From Nostoc linckia FACHB-104 (lineage in GTDB: Bacteria > Cyanobacteriota > Cyanobacteriia > Cyanobacteriales > Nostocaceae), in NCBI RefSeq assembly GCF_014696615.1, contig NZ_JACJQJ010000089.1:1-32444 (forward strand): 32,444 nt of DNA, given 5' to 3'. Positions 18,617-26,908 of the stretch are shown in pieces. The number at the start of each line of letters is the position of its first letter. Within the stretch, counting starts at the first letter, position 1. A program made the position numbers and the translations under genes. The notes below the pieces were generated by a model. The model saw nothing but the letters and a program-made list of their open reading frames with translations, had not been told where the DNA came from and did not search any database.

Positions 18617-19735
18617 ATGCAAAAATCTCCTTGGTTTTTCTTGAGCAGGATGGCATTATCAATATTCTGCGCCGAGACATTTGTGATGCTACTATTCCTG
18701 GTTTTACCAAAAATACCGGATTTGCTTGAGACTTTTTTAGATTCCACGCTACTGACAATCCTGATTACACCATCGTTATATTTTTTCCTTTACCGTCCAT
18801 TGAATCTTCAAATGTCAGAGCAATTACTGATAGAAAAAGAATTAAGAAAATCAGAAATTCATTTAAAACAACAGACTCAAAATTTAGAGCAGATAACACA
18901 AAAGCTTCAGCAAGCACCTCAATTGCTCCTCGCTGAAAAGATGTCTAGTCTGGGACGGTTAGTAGCTGGTATTGCACATGAAATTAATAATCCTGTAAAT
19001 TTTATTTTGGCTAACCTCTCTCATCTCAGTGAATATTTTCAAGCCCTTGTAGCTATTCATCAAATTTATCAGCAACATTATCCTCAGATGGATTCTGAAA
19101 TTCAAGCTTTGAATCAACAATATGATCTGGAATTTGTAATTAATGATATCCCAAAGCTTTTAGAGTCGATGCAAAGAGGCGCAATACGTATTCATAAAAT
19201 TGTATTGGCACTGCGTAATTTTTCTCGGCTTGATGAAGCAGAGATAAAATCTGTAGATATTCATGATGGTATTGATAGTACTTTGTTACTTCTCCAACAT
19301 CGACTGAACCCTCAAAAGGATAATTCTGGTATTCAAGTTATCAAACACTATGGTGAATTACCCAATGTGGAATGTTATCCAGACCAGTTAAATCAAGTAT
19401 TTATGAATATTTTGAGCAATGCTATTGATATTTTAGAAATTCATAGTTCAAAAGATGACCGCATTATTGAAATTCGCACCCTTTTTTTTCATGAAAATGT
19501 AGTTGTCATTAGTATTAAAGATAATGGGCAGGGAATGAATGCAGAGATTCAGAGACAATTGTTTGAACCTTTTTTTACAACTAAAGAAGTAGGAAAGGGA
19601 ACAGGTTTGGGATTATCTATTAGTTATCAAATTATTGTCAACACACACAAAGGTTCCTTGAAATGTATTTCCGAACTAGGCAAAGGGGCAGAATTCGTCA
19701 TTGAAATTCCATTATTTATAGATGCTAAAAATTGA
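18617..19735 (+). CDS. Membrane-anchored sensor histidine kinase
   Basis: A 372-residue kinase. Two N-terminal hydrophobic segments (about 7-30 and 41-60) form a short membrane anchor with almost no periplasmic loop. A coiled coil follows (about 66-105, SEQLLIEKELRKSEIHLKQQ), then a HisKA-type dimerisation helix with His121 in GRLVAGIAHEINNPVNFI. The HATPase has N box QVFMNILSNAIDILE, G1 KDNGQGMN and G2 GTGLGLSISYQI. This AHEINNP type is common among cyanobacterial orphan kinases. No receiver gene is adjacent, so the partner is unknown. The short anchor suggests it senses membrane or cytoplasmic signals rather than a periplasmic ligand. Confidence 0.9.
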   Translation: MQKSPWFFLSRMALSIFCAETFVMLLFLVLPKIPDLLETFLDSTLLTILITPSLYFFLYRPLNLQMSEQLLIEKELRKSEIHLKQQTQNLEQITQKLQQAPQLLLAEKMSSLGRLVAGIAHEINNPVNFILANLSHLSEYFQALVAIHQIYQQHYPQMDSEIQALNQQYDLEFVINDIPKLLESMQRGAIRIHKIVLALRNFSRLDEAEIKSVDIHDGIDSTLLLLQHRLNPQKDNSGIQVIKHYGELPNVECYPDQLNQVFMNILSNAIDILEIHSSKDDRIIEIRTLFFHENVVVISIKDNGQGMNAEIQRQLFEPFFTTKEVGKGTGLGLSISYQIIVNTHKGSLKCISELGKGAEFVIEIPLFIDAKN

Positions 19736-20462
19736 TGTAGGTATAATGGTCAAGTATAGTATTGTTTTGATTTCATACCCAGGGTATAGATGTTTGATGG
19801 TGATTTAATTATATCAATGAATCAGAGCTAGATTGTCTATTGTTAGCAAATTTTAAACAATGAAAGAATCACAGAATCTGCATATAAAATATATTTCTAT
19901 CTTAAGAAGTAGAAACTTATATAACACAAGTATTTTTTTATAAAAAATCATAATACATCTTACTGAAGTATGAAATTATTTGACAATAATTGTTAATTAT
20001 GAATGTGAACTGATTTACGGACAAGCTATTACTAAGTAACAAATTAAATTTGATGCTTGATTCTTAAAATATAGGTCAGCAGCATAAAGACCTGATATTG
20101 TAGTCAGTCATGCCTACAATATTAGCTGATGTGGAAATTCATATATTAATCTCTATATTAATTTTGATAATAAAATTTTATAATTTTGTTAAAAACAAGC
20201 CACTGATTTCGCTGTAAATCATCCCTAAGATAGTAGTTTTATACCTGTCTTTTATATATCAATTATTTAGTAATTATTTATTTTTGGCAGTATTGCATAA
20301 TTTAGATTGCTTAAATAGCTAATACTGAATGCGGTAATTACCTCAATAAAATTAATTACACATCCTCTATTCCTTTGCCTTCACCTGGAACTTTAATTTT
20401 GCTGAAGCACTGGGTTACTAACTTTCAGTAATTACAGCGCTGGATATGCCAAGGAAAAAGTG
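19736..20462. other. AT-rich intergenic region upstream of the cox operon
   Basis: This 727-bp stretch is AT-rich with no convincing gene. It contains a hairpin ATATTGTAG (20095-20103) / CTACAATAT (20114-20122) with a 10-nt loop and several weak AT-rich inverted repeats. A 27-codon open frame at 19860 has no ribosome-binding site and no recognisable content. The region presumably carries the promoter and control sites of the operon starting at 20463, but none can be named with confidence. Confidence 0.5.
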
Positions 20463-20957
20463 ATGTCTGCTTTACCTCTCAATAGTCAGAATCTCCCGTA
20501 CCCCGATCCACTACATCCCATCATTGTTCACTTTGTGATTGCGATGGTGTTTTTCTCCTTCTTCTGCGATGTTGTGGGCTATTTCACCCGCAATGTGCGT
20601 TTGTTGGAGGTGAGTTTCTGGAATATGTTTGTGGCTGCGATCGCTATTTTTATCGCGGTAATCTTTGGTCAGTTTGAAGCGGGTTTAGCCAATATTTACG
20701 CAGCTGCACAGCCAACGCTGAATTTTCATACTGTCATGGGTTGGTCGTTAGCGGCGATTGTCGTAGCGATCGCCGCTTGGCGATTGGTAATTCGCAACCG
20801 CAGCCCCCAGAAAATACCACCTGCTTATTTAGGTGCGACAACGTTCTTGATTTGTCTGATGTTCTTGCAAGTGTATCTGGGAAGCAAGCTTTTCTGGGTA
20901 TATGGCTTCCATGTAGAGCCAGTTGTGCAAGCGATGAAGCAGGGAGTCTCGCGATGA
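20463..20957 (+). CDS. DUF2231-type membrane protein, first gene of the ARTO operon
   Basis: A 164-residue membrane protein with four hydrophobic helices. The conserved HPxxVHF motif appears as DPLHPIIVHFVIAMVFF. Further His residues sit at helix ends (NFHTVMGWS, GFHVEP), a pattern of the DUF2231 family. I use ATG at 20463, with AAGGA 7 bases upstream; a GTG directly before it is less likely. The stop overlaps the start of the next gene (ATGA), so the two are translationally coupled. It begins an operon leading into coxBAC. The paired His in membrane helices could bind heme or contact quinol, but that is inference. Confidence 0.85.
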   Translation: MSALPLNSQNLPYPDPLHPIIVHFVIAMVFFSFFCDVVGYFTRNVRLLEVSFWNMFVAAIAIFIAVIFGQFEAGLANIYAAAQPTLNFHTVMGWSLAAIVVAIAAWRLVIRNRSPQKIPPAYLGATTFLICLMFLQVYLGSKLFWVYGFHVEPVVQAMKQGVSR

Positions 20958-21559
20958 ACTCGCAGCTTATCGATCAGTTGGGATTAAAACTGGCTGCTAA
21001 CGGACTACCCTACGAAATTCCCATACATCCCCAACTGGTACATTTAACACTGGGTTTATTCATTATTGCCATCCTCTTTGATATAGCAGGCACATTCTTT
21101 CTTCTAGAAAAACCGATTTTCAAATTTTTAGGTCTTCGTGCCATCCGTGCAGGTTTCTTCGATGTCGGTTGGTACAATCTACTCGCAGCCGCAACTGTGA
21201 CTTTTTTCACCGTGGCGGCGGGATTTTTTGAGCTACTGCTAGCAAACCCACCAGTTAATGAAAACAGTGCTTGGGGGTTAAGTGCCCCTTTGACAATGCT
21301 GTTGCATGGTTTAGGTGGCGTGTTGCTATTGGCGATAATCGTGGCAATGACTGTGTGGAGAGGCTTACAGCGCTACCGTTGGCGCAAAGATTCACCAAGG
21401 CAGGTGCAGTGGAGTTACTTGTTTCTAGGGATTGTGATCCTCGGCATTTTATATGTTCACGGAACATTGGGGGCGCAATTAGGAGAAGAGTTTGGTATTC
21501 ACGTGACTGCTGCACAATTACTCCAACAGGGCACAAATCCTGATTTGTTGCCCAAATAA
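20954..21559 (+). CDS. Second DUF2231-type membrane protein of the ARTO operon
   Basis: A 201-residue paralogue-like membrane protein with four helices. It carries the HPxxVH motif as IPIHPQLVHLTLGLFII, a second His in a helix (LLHGLGGVLLLAI), and a C-terminal GIHVTAAQLL that parallels GFHVEPVVQAM in the preceding protein. The start ATG at 20954 overlaps the previous stop by four bases. The frame is open further upstream but those residues are a shadow of the first gene. coxB starts 24 bases downstream. The shared layout with its neighbour suggests an ancient tandem duplication or a heterodimer. Function is unknown; position suggests a role in assembly or electron supply of the oxidase. Confidence 0.85.
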   Translation: MNSQLIDQLGLKLAANGLPYEIPIHPQLVHLTLGLFIIAILFDIAGTFFLLEKPIFKFLGLRAIRAGFFDVGWYNLLAAATVTFFTVAAGFFELLLANPPVNENSAWGLSAPLTMLLHGLGGVLLLAIIVAMTVWRGLQRYRWRKDSPRQVQWSYLFLGIVILGILYVHGTLGAQLGEEFGIHVTAAQLLQQGTNPDLLPK

Positions 21560-21583
21560 TCAAACGAGAAGCATTTTGATTCT

Positions 21584-22504
21584 ATGTTTAAATTTTTGGA
21601 ATATTTACTAATAGCTGCTTATATCGCAGTGCTACTCGTTATCAGCCATTGGATTGGACAGCAAGCTTATTCGTGGATGCCTGCGGAAGCCACCGCCGAG
21701 GCACAAAAAGTAGATGATTTGTTTAGCTTCTTAGTATCAATTGGAGCTTTTATACTACTTGGGCTGGTGGGCATGATGGTGTATTCGGTAATTTTCTTTC
21801 GGGCATCGAAGGACGACTATAGCGAAGGACACCCTTCTCGAGGCGATGCGAGGTTAGAAATTCTCTGGACAGCAACCCCGACTCTGCTGGTGTTGTGGAT
21901 TGCTTTTCAAAGCTTCAATATTTATCAGCAATTAAATATTCTGGGTTTGGGACAAATTGTGCATTTGCATCTACCCATAGAATCACAACCCGCTAATGCG
22001 GCAGCAATCATTGATGTGCCTAAACCTGCTGCTGAGACTATTGATGTTTTTGCTAAACAATGGGAGTGGTCTTTCCGTTATCCCAATAATATTGTTAGTG
22101 ACGAATTACACCTCAGAGTCAATAGCAGCACCCGCCTCAACTTGAACGCCCAGGATGTAATTCATGGTTTTTACATCCCTGAGTTCCGTTTAAAACAGGA
22201 TTTGATTCCCAACCGCGATATTTATATTGTCCTCACACCAATTCGCACAGGCAAATATAAGCTCAAAGATTCTCAATTTAGCGGGACTTACTTTGCCTTG
22301 ATGGAAGCGGATGTCTATGTTGAATCTGCCACAGCCTATAACCAGTGGCTCACCCAAGTGGCTAAAAAACCTAAAACTATCAAAAATCAGGCAGTTGCCG
22401 AACATATAGAACCCCCAAAAACATTATTTAACAGTGGTTGGTATACCGGAGTGCCCAGCCAAAGCGCCGTAGCCAATGAAAGGAAGGTAATTAATGACAC
22501 ATGA
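21584..22504 (+). CDS. coxB: Cytochrome oxidase subunit II lacking the CuA site (ARTO type)
   Basis: A 306-residue subunit II of a heme-copper oxidase. It has an N-terminal hydrophobic segment (6-22), two membrane helices (47-72 and 92-112), and an extracytoplasmic cupredoxin domain (IDVFAKQWEWSFRYP onward). In normal CoxB the CuA ligands are His plus C-x-x-x-C-x-x-x-H-x-x-M. Here the first His is kept (H194 in DVIHGFYIPEFRLKQD), but the later block reads DSQFSGTYFALM. The positions of the two Cys are Asp229 and Ser233, the Glu is Gln231, the His is Phe237, and only Met240 remains. CuA cannot form, so the enzyme should take electrons from quinol rather than cytochrome c, as proposed for cyanobacterial ARTO. 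The gene overlaps coxA by 11 bases. Confidence 0.95.
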   Translation: MFKFLEYLLIAAYIAVLLVISHWIGQQAYSWMPAEATAEAQKVDDLFSFLVSIGAFILLGLVGMMVYSVIFFRASKDDYSEGHPSRGDARLEILWTATPTLLVLWIAFQSFNIYQQLNILGLGQIVHLHLPIESQPANAAAIIDVPKPAAETIDVFAKQWEWSFRYPNNIVSDELHLRVNSSTRLNLNAQDVIHGFYIPEFRLKQDLIPNRDIYIVLTPIRTGKYKLKDSQFSGTYFALMEADVYVESATAYNQWLTQVAKKPKTIKNQAVAEHIEPPKTLFNSGWYTGVPSQSAVANERKVINDT

Positions 22505-24146
22505 TTTTAATGAAGCGATCGCCCCACAGCAAAAGCCTAGTGATGGCTGGCGGCAATATTTCAGCTTCAGCACCGATCACAAGGTGATTGGTGTGCAGTA
22601 CATGGTGATGACGTTTATTTTCTTCCTGATTGGCGGTTTGTTAGCGATGATTATTCGTGCCGAACTGCTCACCCCAGAATCAAATGTGGTTGACCGTCCG
22701 CTTTACAACGGCTTGTTCACCATGCACGGCACGATCATGATTTTTCTGTGGATTATCCCGTTCAATGCTGGTTTGTCTAATTACCTAGTGCCGTTAATGA
22801 TTGGCGCGCGGGATATGGCGTTTCCTCTACTGAATGCTATCTCTTTTTGGATTTTGCCACCCGCAGGTCTTTTGCTAATATCCAGCTTTTTGCTACCTAG
22901 CGGTTCTGCACAGGCGGGTTGGTGGTCTTATCCGCCAGTCAGCTTGCAATTTCCGCCCGGTCAATTGATTAACGGTGAATTATTTTGGATTGTCAGTCTG
23001 ATATTGATTGGCATTTCCTCAATTATGGGAGCGGTCAACTTTGTCACCACCATCTTTTGGATGCGATCGCCTGGAATGACATTTTTCCGGATGCCTGTGT
23101 TTGTTTGGTCGGTTCTCAGCGCCCAGTTGTTGCAGCTGATTAATTTACCAGCGCTCACAGGTGCATTGATACTGCTGTTACTTGACCTTGCTGCTGGTAC
23201 GCACTTCTTCAAACCCTTAGAAAATGGCGACCCCATCATCTACCAGCATTTATTTTGGTTTTACTCTCACCCTGCAGTGTATATCATGGCGCTACCTGCC
23301 TTCGGTATTATTGCGGAAGTATTGCCAGCCTTTTCTCGCAATCCGTTATTTGGTTATCGGTCAGTAGCGATCGCTTCCTTAGGTATCGCTGTTGTTAGCA
23401 TCTTTGTTTGGGTACATCATATGTTCACCAGTGCTACCCCTGGCTGGATGCGGATGACTTTCATGGCCACTTCCATGTTAGTTGCCATACCCACAGGGGT
23501 GAAGGCATTTGCTTGGACTGCCACTATCTGGAAAAGCAAGCTGCATTTAGAAACACCGATGTTATTTGCGATGGGAGGTGCAGCCATGTTTATTTTCGGT
23601 GGCGTTACGGGCGTGATGCTGGCGGCTACACCCTTTGATATTCACGTCAACAATACTTACTTTGTGGTGGGTCACTTCCATTACATCGTGTTCAACACCA
23701 TCACAATGGCAATCTTCGCAGCCATTTACTTCTGGTTTCCCAAAATCACTGGCAGAATGTATGCGGAAGGCTGGGGCAAACTACATTTTTGGCTAACATT
23801 TATTCCGGCGAATATTACCTTCTTCGCTATGCATCCTTTGGGTTTGCAGGGGATGCTACGCCGAATTTCTTCCTACGATCCCCAGTATCAAGGATGGAAT
23901 GTAATTGCTAGTTTAGCGGCATTCGTGTTGGGGGTATCGACTCTGCCCTTTATTGCCAATATAGTTGGTTCTTGGCTTTATGGGCCAAGGGCAGTGGATA
24001 ATCCTTGGCACGCTACAGGATTGGAATGGACAACATCTTCACCACCTCCGCGGGGTAACTTTGCAGAGATTCCGGTTGTGAGAAGGCCCCCTTATGACTA
24101 CGGCGATCCTAAATACTCAGTGGTAGAACATTCTGATAATTCGTAA
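22494..24146 (+). CDS. coxA: Cytochrome oxidase subunit I (ARTO type, A2-like heme-copper oxidase)
   Basis: This is the 550-residue catalytic subunit with twelve predicted helices, which reduces oxygen at the heme-CuB centre. Visible ligands: His79 (MHGTIM) and His396 for the low-spin heme, His394 for the high-spin heme (VVGHFHYIVFN), and CuB ligands His259 (SHPAVY), His308 and His309 (VHHMF). The cross-linked Tyr263 is present. The usual GHPEVY Glu of A1-type oxidases is replaced: the sequence is FYSHPAVY, with the Tyr-Ser pair at 257-258 typical of A2-type proton channels. The ATG at 22494 lies inside the coxB end, indicating translational coupling. Together with the coxB changes this points to a quinol-oxidising ARTO, which in heterocystous species is often heterocyst-linked. 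Confidence 0.97.
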   Translation: MTHDFNEAIAPQQKPSDGWRQYFSFSTDHKVIGVQYMVMTFIFFLIGGLLAMIIRAELLTPESNVVDRPLYNGLFTMHGTIMIFLWIIPFNAGLSNYLVPLMIGARDMAFPLLNAISFWILPPAGLLLISSFLLPSGSAQAGWWSYPPVSLQFPPGQLINGELFWIVSLILIGISSIMGAVNFVTTIFWMRSPGMTFFRMPVFVWSVLSAQLLQLINLPALTGALILLLLDLAAGTHFFKPLENGDPIIYQHLFWFYSHPAVYIMALPAFGIIAEVLPAFSRNPLFGYRSVAIASLGIAVVSIFVWVHHMFTSATPGWMRMTFMATSMLVAIPTGVKAFAWTATIWKSKLHLETPMLFAMGGAAMFIFGGVTGVMLAATPFDIHVNNTYFVVGHFHYIVFNTITMAIFAAIYFWFPKITGRMYAEGWGKLHFWLTFIPANITFFAMHPLGLQGMLRRISSYDPQYQGWNVIASLAAFVLGVSTLPFIANIVGSWLYGPRAVDNPWHATGLEWTTSSPPPRGNFAEIPVVRRPPYDYGDPKYSVVEHSDNS

Positions 24147-24238
24147 TTCGTAATTACGAAAGCACCACATAATTCTAGTGCAGCACAGCGTAAATAAATC
24201 TGACATTGCAAACAGTCACAAGCATTTATGTATGAACC

Positions 24239-24268
24239 TTTTGACTTTTGACTTTTGACTTTTGACTT
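24239..24268. repeat. STRR heptamers (TTTTGAC)4 inside the cox operon
   Basis: Four TTTTGAC units plus TT lie in the 179-bp gap between coxA and coxC. Just downstream of coxA is the palindrome TTCGTAATTACGAA. These repeats interrupt what is otherwise a tight operon and could separate coxBA from coxC transcription or have inserted neutrally. Confidence 0.85.
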
Positions 24269-24325
24269 CCACTTACCTTACTAGTTTTAATTTTTGAATC
24301 TGTAGCCTAATTGTAGAGAATTGGT

Positions 24326-24994
24326 ATGATGCAACGTCGCATAATTCATATAGATGAAAGTCCTATTCGTTTTGAAAAGTGGCGGCGACGCTTACCAAAT
24401 TGGTTGCAGCGCTTTCTGCCCAGTGGTGGTGGCAGTCATGAGGATCATCATGGTAAAGGAATGTTTGGATTTACCATATTTCTACTATCAGAAAGTATCA
24501 TCTTTTTGAGCTTTATCTTTACCTATGTTGGTCTAAGATTAACTACATCAAACTGGTTACTACCTGGTATTTCTAGTCCGAAATTGTCTACTTTTGTGAT
24601 AATCAACACTGTGGTGTTGCTTTCTAGTAGCTTTGTTATTCAACCAGCCGAAAATGCTCTCAAAAATCACAGATTAAATAAATTTCGCTGGCTATGGTTG
24701 ATGACAATTCTTATGGGAAGCTACTTTTTAATCGGGCAGATAATTGAGTGGCAAAATCTCGATTTTCAGCTAACTACAGGGCTAGTGGGTTCTACATTCT
24801 ATGTGTTAACAGGCTTCCATAGTCTGCACGTTTTTGCGGGTGTTGTTCTGCAAATAATTATGCTTGTCCGTTCTTTTATTCCAGGTAACTACAGCAAGGG
24901 TCACTTTGGTGTGAGTTCAGCTACTTTATTTTGGCATTTTGTTGATGTAATGTGGGTGTTTTTATTCTCACTGCTTTACATTTGGCAAGCATAA
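24326..24994 (+). CDS. coxC: Cytochrome oxidase subunit III
   Basis: A 222-residue integral membrane protein with about five helices after a basic, His-rich N-terminus (LPSGGGSHEDHHGKGMFGF). The family signatures are LLSESIIFLSFIFTYVGLR, IIEWQ, TGFHSLHVFAGVVLQI and the C-terminal HFVDVMWVFLFSLLY, which together identify subunit III of heme-copper oxidases. It stabilises subunit I and supports proton uptake. Two adjacent ATG codons (24326 and 24329) could start it. It belongs with coxBA although a 179-bp repeat-bearing gap separates it from coxA. A small membrane protein gene follows after 39 bases. Confidence 0.95.
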   Translation: MMQRRIIHIDESPIRFEKWRRRLPNWLQRFLPSGGGSHEDHHGKGMFGFTIFLLSESIIFLSFIFTYVGLRLTTSNWLLPGISSPKLSTFVIINTVVLLSSSFVIQPAENALKNHRLNKFRWLWLMTILMGSYFLIGQIIEWQNLDFQLTTGLVGSTFYVLTGFHSLHVFAGVVLQIIMLVRSFIPGNYSKGHFGVSSATLFWHFVDVMWVFLFSLLYIWQA

Positions 24995-25033
24995 AATTGT
25001 TCAAAAAATATAGTTGTTTTTCAGGAGTATTCC

Positions 25034-25285
25034 ATGAACTTGTTATTACAACAATTACCAGGCTCAGAGCTTGCACCTAAAACTCTTCAAGAAACTCCAT
25101 CACCAGGCACAGCACAAGACCCACTGATTGCCAAAAATCTCCAAAAGGAACAGTATGTGGGGATTGTTGGGTTAGCGATCGCTCTGGTTGCTGCTGTAGG
25201 ATTTTTTAGTCGCAGAGTTGAATATGCAATTTTGCTAGCTGTTATTCTCAGCTTGGGGCTAATAGCCTTTTTCTTATTTATCTAA
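25034..25285 (+). CDS. Small two-helix membrane protein at the end of the cox operon
   Basis: An 83-residue protein with a polar, proline-containing N-terminal half (residues 1-40) and two closely spaced hydrophobic helices (about 42-57 and 63-82) separated by FSRRVEY. A clear AGGAG ribosome-binding site precedes ATG 25034. It starts 39 bases after coxC and is followed by a hairpin, so it is probably the last gene of the ARTO operon. I recognise no family. By position and size it could be an accessory subunit like subunit IV of other oxidases; this is inference only. Confidence 0.8.
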   Translation: MNLLLQQLPGSELAPKTLQETPSPGTAQDPLIAKNLQKEQYVGIVGLAIALVAAVGFFSRRVEYAILLAVILSLGLIAFFLFI

Positions 25286-25293
25286 GCAGGTTT

Positions 25294-25329
25294 ATCAAAG
25301 GTCATTTGTATTAACAAATGACCTTTGAT
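25294..25329 (+). terminator. 16-bp perfect hairpin closing the cox operon
   Basis: ATCAAAGGTCATTTGT (25294-25309) and ACAAATGACCTTTGAT (25314-25329) form a perfect 16-bp stem with a 4-nt loop. The T-tract is poor (TCCGGTTT), so it may act as a weak bidirectional terminator or an mRNA-stabilising end. The rest of the gap to 25487 holds a short repeat of the kind CGCAGATGxACGCTGAT (about 25370-25410). Confidence 0.7.
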
Positions 25330-25487
25330 TCCGGTTTATATATTGGTGAGTTATAGGAATTAAAATTAACCGCAGATGGAAGAGGATAAACGCAGATGCA
25401 CGCTGATAAATTGTTATTTCAGCAGATTGATTATGTGTGAAAAATAGCAATTTTAATTTCTAAAACTTTTGCGAGGAAAGAGATTTT

Positions 25488-26855
25488 ATGAGCAGCACAG
25501 TTCATCAAACTGTAATTTTAGGCGGTGGCTTTACAGGGCTATTTACAGCCTTACATTTAGCTCACGAACATTACCCTCGCTCTGTGATATTGATTGATAA
25601 AAATGAGCGTTTTTGTTTTAAGCCATTACTTTATGAATATTTCGATGGCGAAATGGATAGCTTTCAAGTAGTACCACGCTTTGCGGAATTACTTCAAGGT
25701 AGCGGTGTAATTTTTGTTCAAGATACAGTCGATTCTATAGACCTGCATCAACGAGAAGTAAAATTAGCTTCGGGAAATTCCTACAGCTACAGTAATTTAG
25801 TCTTAGCTTTGGGTAGTGTGACTGGCTATCATCAGATTAAAGGTGCGAAAGAAAATGCTTTCCCTTTTTGGACACAAGCAGATGCGATCGCACTCGATAA
25901 ACATTTGCGCGACTGTTTACAAAGAGCCTTAAAAACTGAAGATGCAGAACAACGCCGACAATTGTTAACTGTAGTCATAGTTGGTGGTGGTGCTTCTGGC
26001 GTAGAAATGGTAGCAACTTTGGCAGATTTTCTCCCACTTTGGTATAGCGCTTTAGGAGGAAATCCTCAAGAAATCCATGTGGTTCTGCTCAATCACGGTG
26101 ACAAAATTCTCGACGGCGATATTAACGATCCACTCCGTCCAAACGCCGAAAAAGAATTACAAAAACGCACTGTACCAATTGAAATTCTGATGGGAGCAGA
26201 AGCCATTGCGATTGACTCCAACTGTATTGAATATAAAACTAGCGAGCAAGTTAAAACATTACCAACCTACACTACAATCTGGACAGCCGGAACTTCCAAC
26301 CATCCCTTGATTCAAGACTTACCAATTCCCAAAGAACACCGCGATCGCCATAATCATCCCCTAGTTACGCCTACTATGCAACTGCTCGACTTTCCCGAAG
26401 TCTTTGCAGGTGGTGATTGTGTAGCTGTTCAGGGTAATTCCTTACCACCTACAGCCCAAGTTGCTTATCAACAAGGTGCTACTATTGCTCGAAATTTAAA
26501 AGCGATCGCTCTCGGAGATGAACTCAAACCTGTGAAAGTTAATATCCGAGGAACTCTCTTAAAGTTGGGCTTAAATGATGCGGCTGCTAACCTTTTTAAT
26601 GTTTTTGAAGTTGCAGGCGAACCCGCGCACTTAATTCGTCAAAGCACTTATTTAACACTCTTACCCACGCCAATTCATGACTTTAAAGCTACTACTGAAT
26701 GGGTACATGATGAGATTTTCCACCATCACCTAGACAATCAAGATGTCGGTAAAAAAGTTGTACAAGCGGTGGAATTAGTTGGTGCTGGAGTTGTAGGTGT
26801 TTTAGCTGCTAGAAGATTATTAAAAATGCTGGGTGATGACGACAAAAATCAGTAG
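25488..26855 (+). CDS. Type II NADH dehydrogenase (NDH-2)
   Basis: A 455-residue flavoprotein that oxidises NAD(P)H and reduces membrane quinone without pumping protons. The N-terminal FAD site is VILGGGFTGLFTALHLA (residues 9-25). The second, NAD(P)H-binding motif is VVIVGGGASGVEMVATLADF (about 164-183). The FAD-closing block is VFAGGDCVAVQ, followed by PPTAQVAYQQG. The C-terminal VVQAVELVGAGVVGVLAARRLLK is an amphipathic or hydrophobic membrane-contact segment. A GAGGAAAGAG ribosome-binding site precedes the ATG. It lies 200 bases after the cox operon on the same strand. NDH-2 would supply the reduced quinone that a CuA-less ARTO oxidises, so the two make functional sense together. Which of the Ndb paralogues it is cannot be told here. 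Confidence 0.93.
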   Translation: MSSTVHQTVILGGGFTGLFTALHLAHEHYPRSVILIDKNERFCFKPLLYEYFDGEMDSFQVVPRFAELLQGSGVIFVQDTVDSIDLHQREVKLASGNSYSYSNLVLALGSVTGYHQIKGAKENAFPFWTQADAIALDKHLRDCLQRALKTEDAEQRRQLLTVVIVGGGASGVEMVATLADFLPLWYSALGGNPQEIHVVLLNHGDKILDGDINDPLRPNAEKELQKRTVPIEILMGAEAIAIDSNCIEYKTSEQVKTLPTYTTIWTAGTSNHPLIQDLPIPKEHRDRHNHPLVTPTMQLLDFPEVFAGGDCVAVQGNSLPPTAQVAYQQGATIARNLKAIALGDELKPVKVNIRGTLLKLGLNDAAANLFNVFEVAGEPAHLIRQSTYLTLLPTPIHDFKATTEWVHDEIFHHHLDNQDVGKKVVQAVELVGAGVVGVLAARRLLKMLGDDDKNQ

Positions 26856-26863
26856 AATGCGTT

Positions 26864-26892
26864 TGTAGGATGCGTTACTAACGCATCCTACA
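26864..26892. terminator. Palindromic repeat acting as bidirectional terminator between convergent genes
   Basis: TGTAGGATGCGTTA-C-TAACGCATCCTACA is a perfect 14-bp inverted repeat around one base. It lies between the convergent NDH-2 and SDR genes. This GTAGGATGCGTTA sequence is a widespread cyanobacterial dispersed palindrome, here probably also serving as a transcription stop for both sides. Confidence 0.7.
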
Positions 26893-26908
26893 ATCTCGGC
26901 TAAAATAT

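Noticed and set aside
20741-20953. Upstream extension of the second DUF2231 gene
   Set aside because: These codons are the out-of-frame shadow of the first DUF2231 gene; the ATG at 20954 overlaps the previous stop in the usual ATGA manner.
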